A DNA stretch of 64,000 bases from Streptomyces sp. SA15 (lineage in GTDB: Bacteria > Actinomycetota > Actinomycetes > Streptomycetales > Streptomycetaceae): assembly GCF_002291145.1 (NCBI RefSeq), contig NZ_NTGE01000163.1:39533-103532 (forward strand), in the 5' to 3' direction. Made by a program: the position numbers and the translations under genes. The notes under the pieces are model-generated. The model saw only the letters and a program-made list of their open reading frames with translations. It was not told where the DNA came from and made no database searches. Below are positions 62,445 to 64,000 of the stretch, piece after piece (position 1 is the stretch's first letter; the number at the start of each line of letters is the position of its first letter).

Positions 62445-63584
62445 TCATTTCCGATCGCTCGGACGCTTCACCGAGGCCGCGAAATCGCGCAGCGCGGCCT
62501 CGAGTTCTTCCTTACGCTCGGGGTCGTCGTCGACGGACACCACGGCGTCGAACAGCTCCCACAGCGCCTCCGGGTGGTGCCGGGAGAGGGCATTGAGGAT
62601 GCCGATGGCGTCCGTGCGGGCCCTGGGGTGACGGGGCAGCATCGCTGTGACACGGGGGTTCAACGCGGCGACCACGGTCTGCCGTTCGGTGGGGTCGCCC
62701 ATCAACGGGTAGGCGAGCAGCGCCTCCACGGCCCGCTGCAGCGGCGAGACCGGGCGCCGCTCGGCGGTCGGTGCCGCCGCGGGCAGGATCTCGGTGCGCT
62801 CGGGACTCCGCAGTCGGATCTCCGGATACTGATGGGTACGTCCCGCTTCCCTGAGGGCCGCGATACGTGTCCTTACGGCCGGAAACAGTTCCTCCGGATC
62901 GGGCGGGGCGGGCAGGACGGCCGCTCGGGCGGCCAGCAGACCGAGCATGATCTCGGAGAAGAGCCCGGTGGCGCGCACGGGGTCGTTGGCGGCGGCCCGG
63001 CCGCGGCCCGCCGCGCGCAGCAGGGTCTGCTGATGGGCGAGGCTGCGCCGTCCCACGGGCAGCGCGTCGGGCGGCAGCGGCTCCCGGAAGCCGAGGGCCT
63101 CCTCGAAGGTCTCGCAGGCGTCCACGATCCACAACTGCTCGGCGAAGCCAGGCACGGCGTCGCCGGCGTACCGGGCGAGCGCGGAGTCCAGGTCGATGCC
63201 CAGCTTGTCGGCGGTGGACGCGTCGGCGCAGAACAGCCGCAGCCGCCCGGCCCGGTCGAGAACGCCGTGCCCGCCCCACCACACCCACAGGATGTCGCCC
63301 TGAACCAGGGGAAGTTCACGGACCAGGACGCGACGCAGGGTGGCGTGGTCGGCGGGCTCGTACGGGACTTCGGGGGCGTACGGCGGCAACGGCGCGAGGT
63401 GCAGCCGGAGTTGGGCGTCCGGCACCCCGGCCGCGCGCAGCAGCCGGTGGAAGGCGACGGCGTCCCGGGCCGGCCCGGGCAGGTCCCAGCCGGAGCCGGC
63501 GTCGTACCTCTCGATGCCGACGATCAGGGCGTGCACGCGGGCGGGATCCACGCGTGGCGGCAAGGGCGGCACGGGGCCCGTCAC
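62445..63584 (-). CDS. Caspase-like (C14) protease with effector-associated-type C-terminal domain
   Basis: A 379-aa protein. The caspase fold (about 15-220) starts RVHALIVGIERYDAG, and the catalytic dyad is His106 in WWGGHGVLD and Cys157 in IVDACETF. The C-terminal 95 residues (PLQRAVEALLAYPLMGDPTE RQTVVAALN...RARTDAIGILNALSRHHPE) look like an effector-associated death-like domain (EAD2 type) that recruits partners in bacterial conflict systems. GTG start overlaps the upstream hydrolase stop (GTGA). No activating NTPase is in the window. Confidence 0.8.
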   Translation of the reverse strand: MTGPVPPLPPRVDPARVHALIVGIERYDAGSGWDLPGPARDAVAFHRLLRAAGVPDAQLRLHLAPLPPYAPEVPYEPADHATLRRVLVRELPLVQGDILWVWWGGHGVLDRAGRLRLFCADASTADKLGIDLDSALARYAGDAVPGFAEQLWIVDACETFEEALGFREPLPPDALPVGRRSLAHQQTLLRAAGRGRAAANDPVRATGLFSEIMLGLLAARAAVLPAPPDPEELFPAVRTRIAALREAGRTHQYPEIRLRSPERTEILPAAAPTAERRPVSPLQRAVEALLAYPLMGDPTERQTVVAALNPRVTAMLPRHPRARTDAIGILNALSRHHPEALWELFDAVVSVDDDPERKEELEAALRDFAASVKRPSDRK

Positions 63585-64000
63585 GGCAGGCGGTCCACGA
63601 TGCGGCGGTACACCTCGGGGTTGGTCCAGTAGGCGCTGTGCGCGGCGGGGAACGGCTGGCGGCTGTCGACGGCGACGTCGGTGACACGGCCCGGGAACAG
63701 GTCCGCACCGAGGTAGGAGAGCAGGTCGTGGGGGTCGTACAGGTTCAGCCAGTCGGGGACGTGCGGCGGCAGCGGGGCCGGGTGGTCGAGGGAGGGCAGG
63801 GAGCCGGACTCGTACAGGAAGGGTCCCTGGGAGCCGGCCGTCACCAGGAGGCGGACCTGGGGCAGCGGGGCGGAGATCAGGGTGTCCAGGGCGATGATGC
63901 CGCCCAGGCTGTGACAGACGAGCGCGACGGGCGGCTCCAGGCCCGCGACGAGGGCGCGCAGGTCGGCGCGGACGGCCTCGCCGCGGCTGAGGTAGCGCAG
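63581..64000 (-). CDS. Alpha/beta hydrolase (lipase-like), N-terminus beyond window
   Basis: The visible C-terminal 139 residues include the nucleophile elbow ALVCHSLGGIIALDTLI, a strand LLVTAGSQGPFLYE, an Asp-containing WLNLYDPHDLLSYLG, and a His in PFPAAHSAYWTNPEVYRRIV. The pattern resembles PGAP1/lipase-like hydrolases found beside caspases and effector-associated domains. The stop overlaps the caspase start, so the two are co-translated. Confidence 0.78.
   Translation of the reverse strand: MRYLSRGEAVRADLRALVAGLEPPVALVCHSLGGIIALDTLISAPLPQVRLLVTAGSQGPFLYESGSLPSLDHPAPLPPHVPDWLNLYDPHDLLSYLGADLFPGRVTDVAVDSRQPFPAAHSAYWTNPEVYRRIVDRLP

Overview
The window is a high-GC actinobacterial chromosome segment, almost certainly Streptomyces. 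Codon use is G/C-ending, GTG/TTG starts and ATGA/GTGA stop-start overlaps are frequent, and many sugar ABC systems, lipoprotein binding proteins and regulators are present. The backbone order (xylHGF, rok7B7, ngcGFE, acnA, an XRE-MurA fusion, an aromatic-CoA cluster, ornithine carbamoyltransferase, arginine deiminase) matches, from memory, the S. coelicolor SCO6011 to SCO5975 region read in reverse.

1-18 kb is carbohydrate uptake: a xylose-type ABC system, its ROK regulator, an NgcEFG-type chito-oligosaccharide ABC system with a DasR-like site, a GH67 alpha-glucuronidase, a GH42 beta-galactosidase with a DUF624 protein and an LplABC-type ABC system, and a CE7 deacetylase. 18-25 kb holds a CBM2-tailed AA10 LPMO behind a perfect CebR box, an orphan histidine kinase whose response regulator survives only as a 41-codon deletion relic, and aconitase with two candidate upstream operators.

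25-33 kb carries small accessory genes (DinB/DUF664, SRPBCC, a TetR regulator with a divergent hydrolase, an MFS transporter, a CYTH protein, an SMP-30 lactonase, a DUF4236 protein) and then the XRE-MurA fusion. A 36-bp near-perfect direct repeat, starting at the last four codons of that murA, recurs at 48.0 kb. It brackets a 14.6 kb accessory region with a wrecked tyrosine integrase beside the left repeat, two transposase relics, a MITE-like palindrome and mixed cargo: secreted hydrolase, RibD-like reductase, HxlR/NmrA pair, aminotransferase with AEC transporter, VanZ, and a stress module (SigB-type sigma factor, GAF-ANTAR protein, anti-sigma-type ATPase, hemerythrin). I read this as a decayed integrative island.

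48-57 kb is backbone again and holds a complete-looking CoA-dependent anthranilate or salicylate degradation set: ligase, bifunctional monooxygenase/OYE, acyl-CoA dehydrogenase, enoyl-CoA hydratase, RidA and a PaaX-type regulator, with a shared 13-mer candidate operator. 57-60 kb holds catabolic arginine genes. The right end (60.3-64 kb) is an unusual minus-strand set: an alpha/beta hydrolase, a caspase-like protease with an effector-associated-type C-terminal domain, a short FxsA-like peptide, and an HExxH peptide-modification-type protein. This is the best candidate for a poorly described system.

Two genome-level oddities recur. Short tandem duplications whose unit contains the stop codon end several genes, and C/A-rich tandem-repeat leaders precede several start codons. 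No tRNA, rRNA or CRISPR array was seen.
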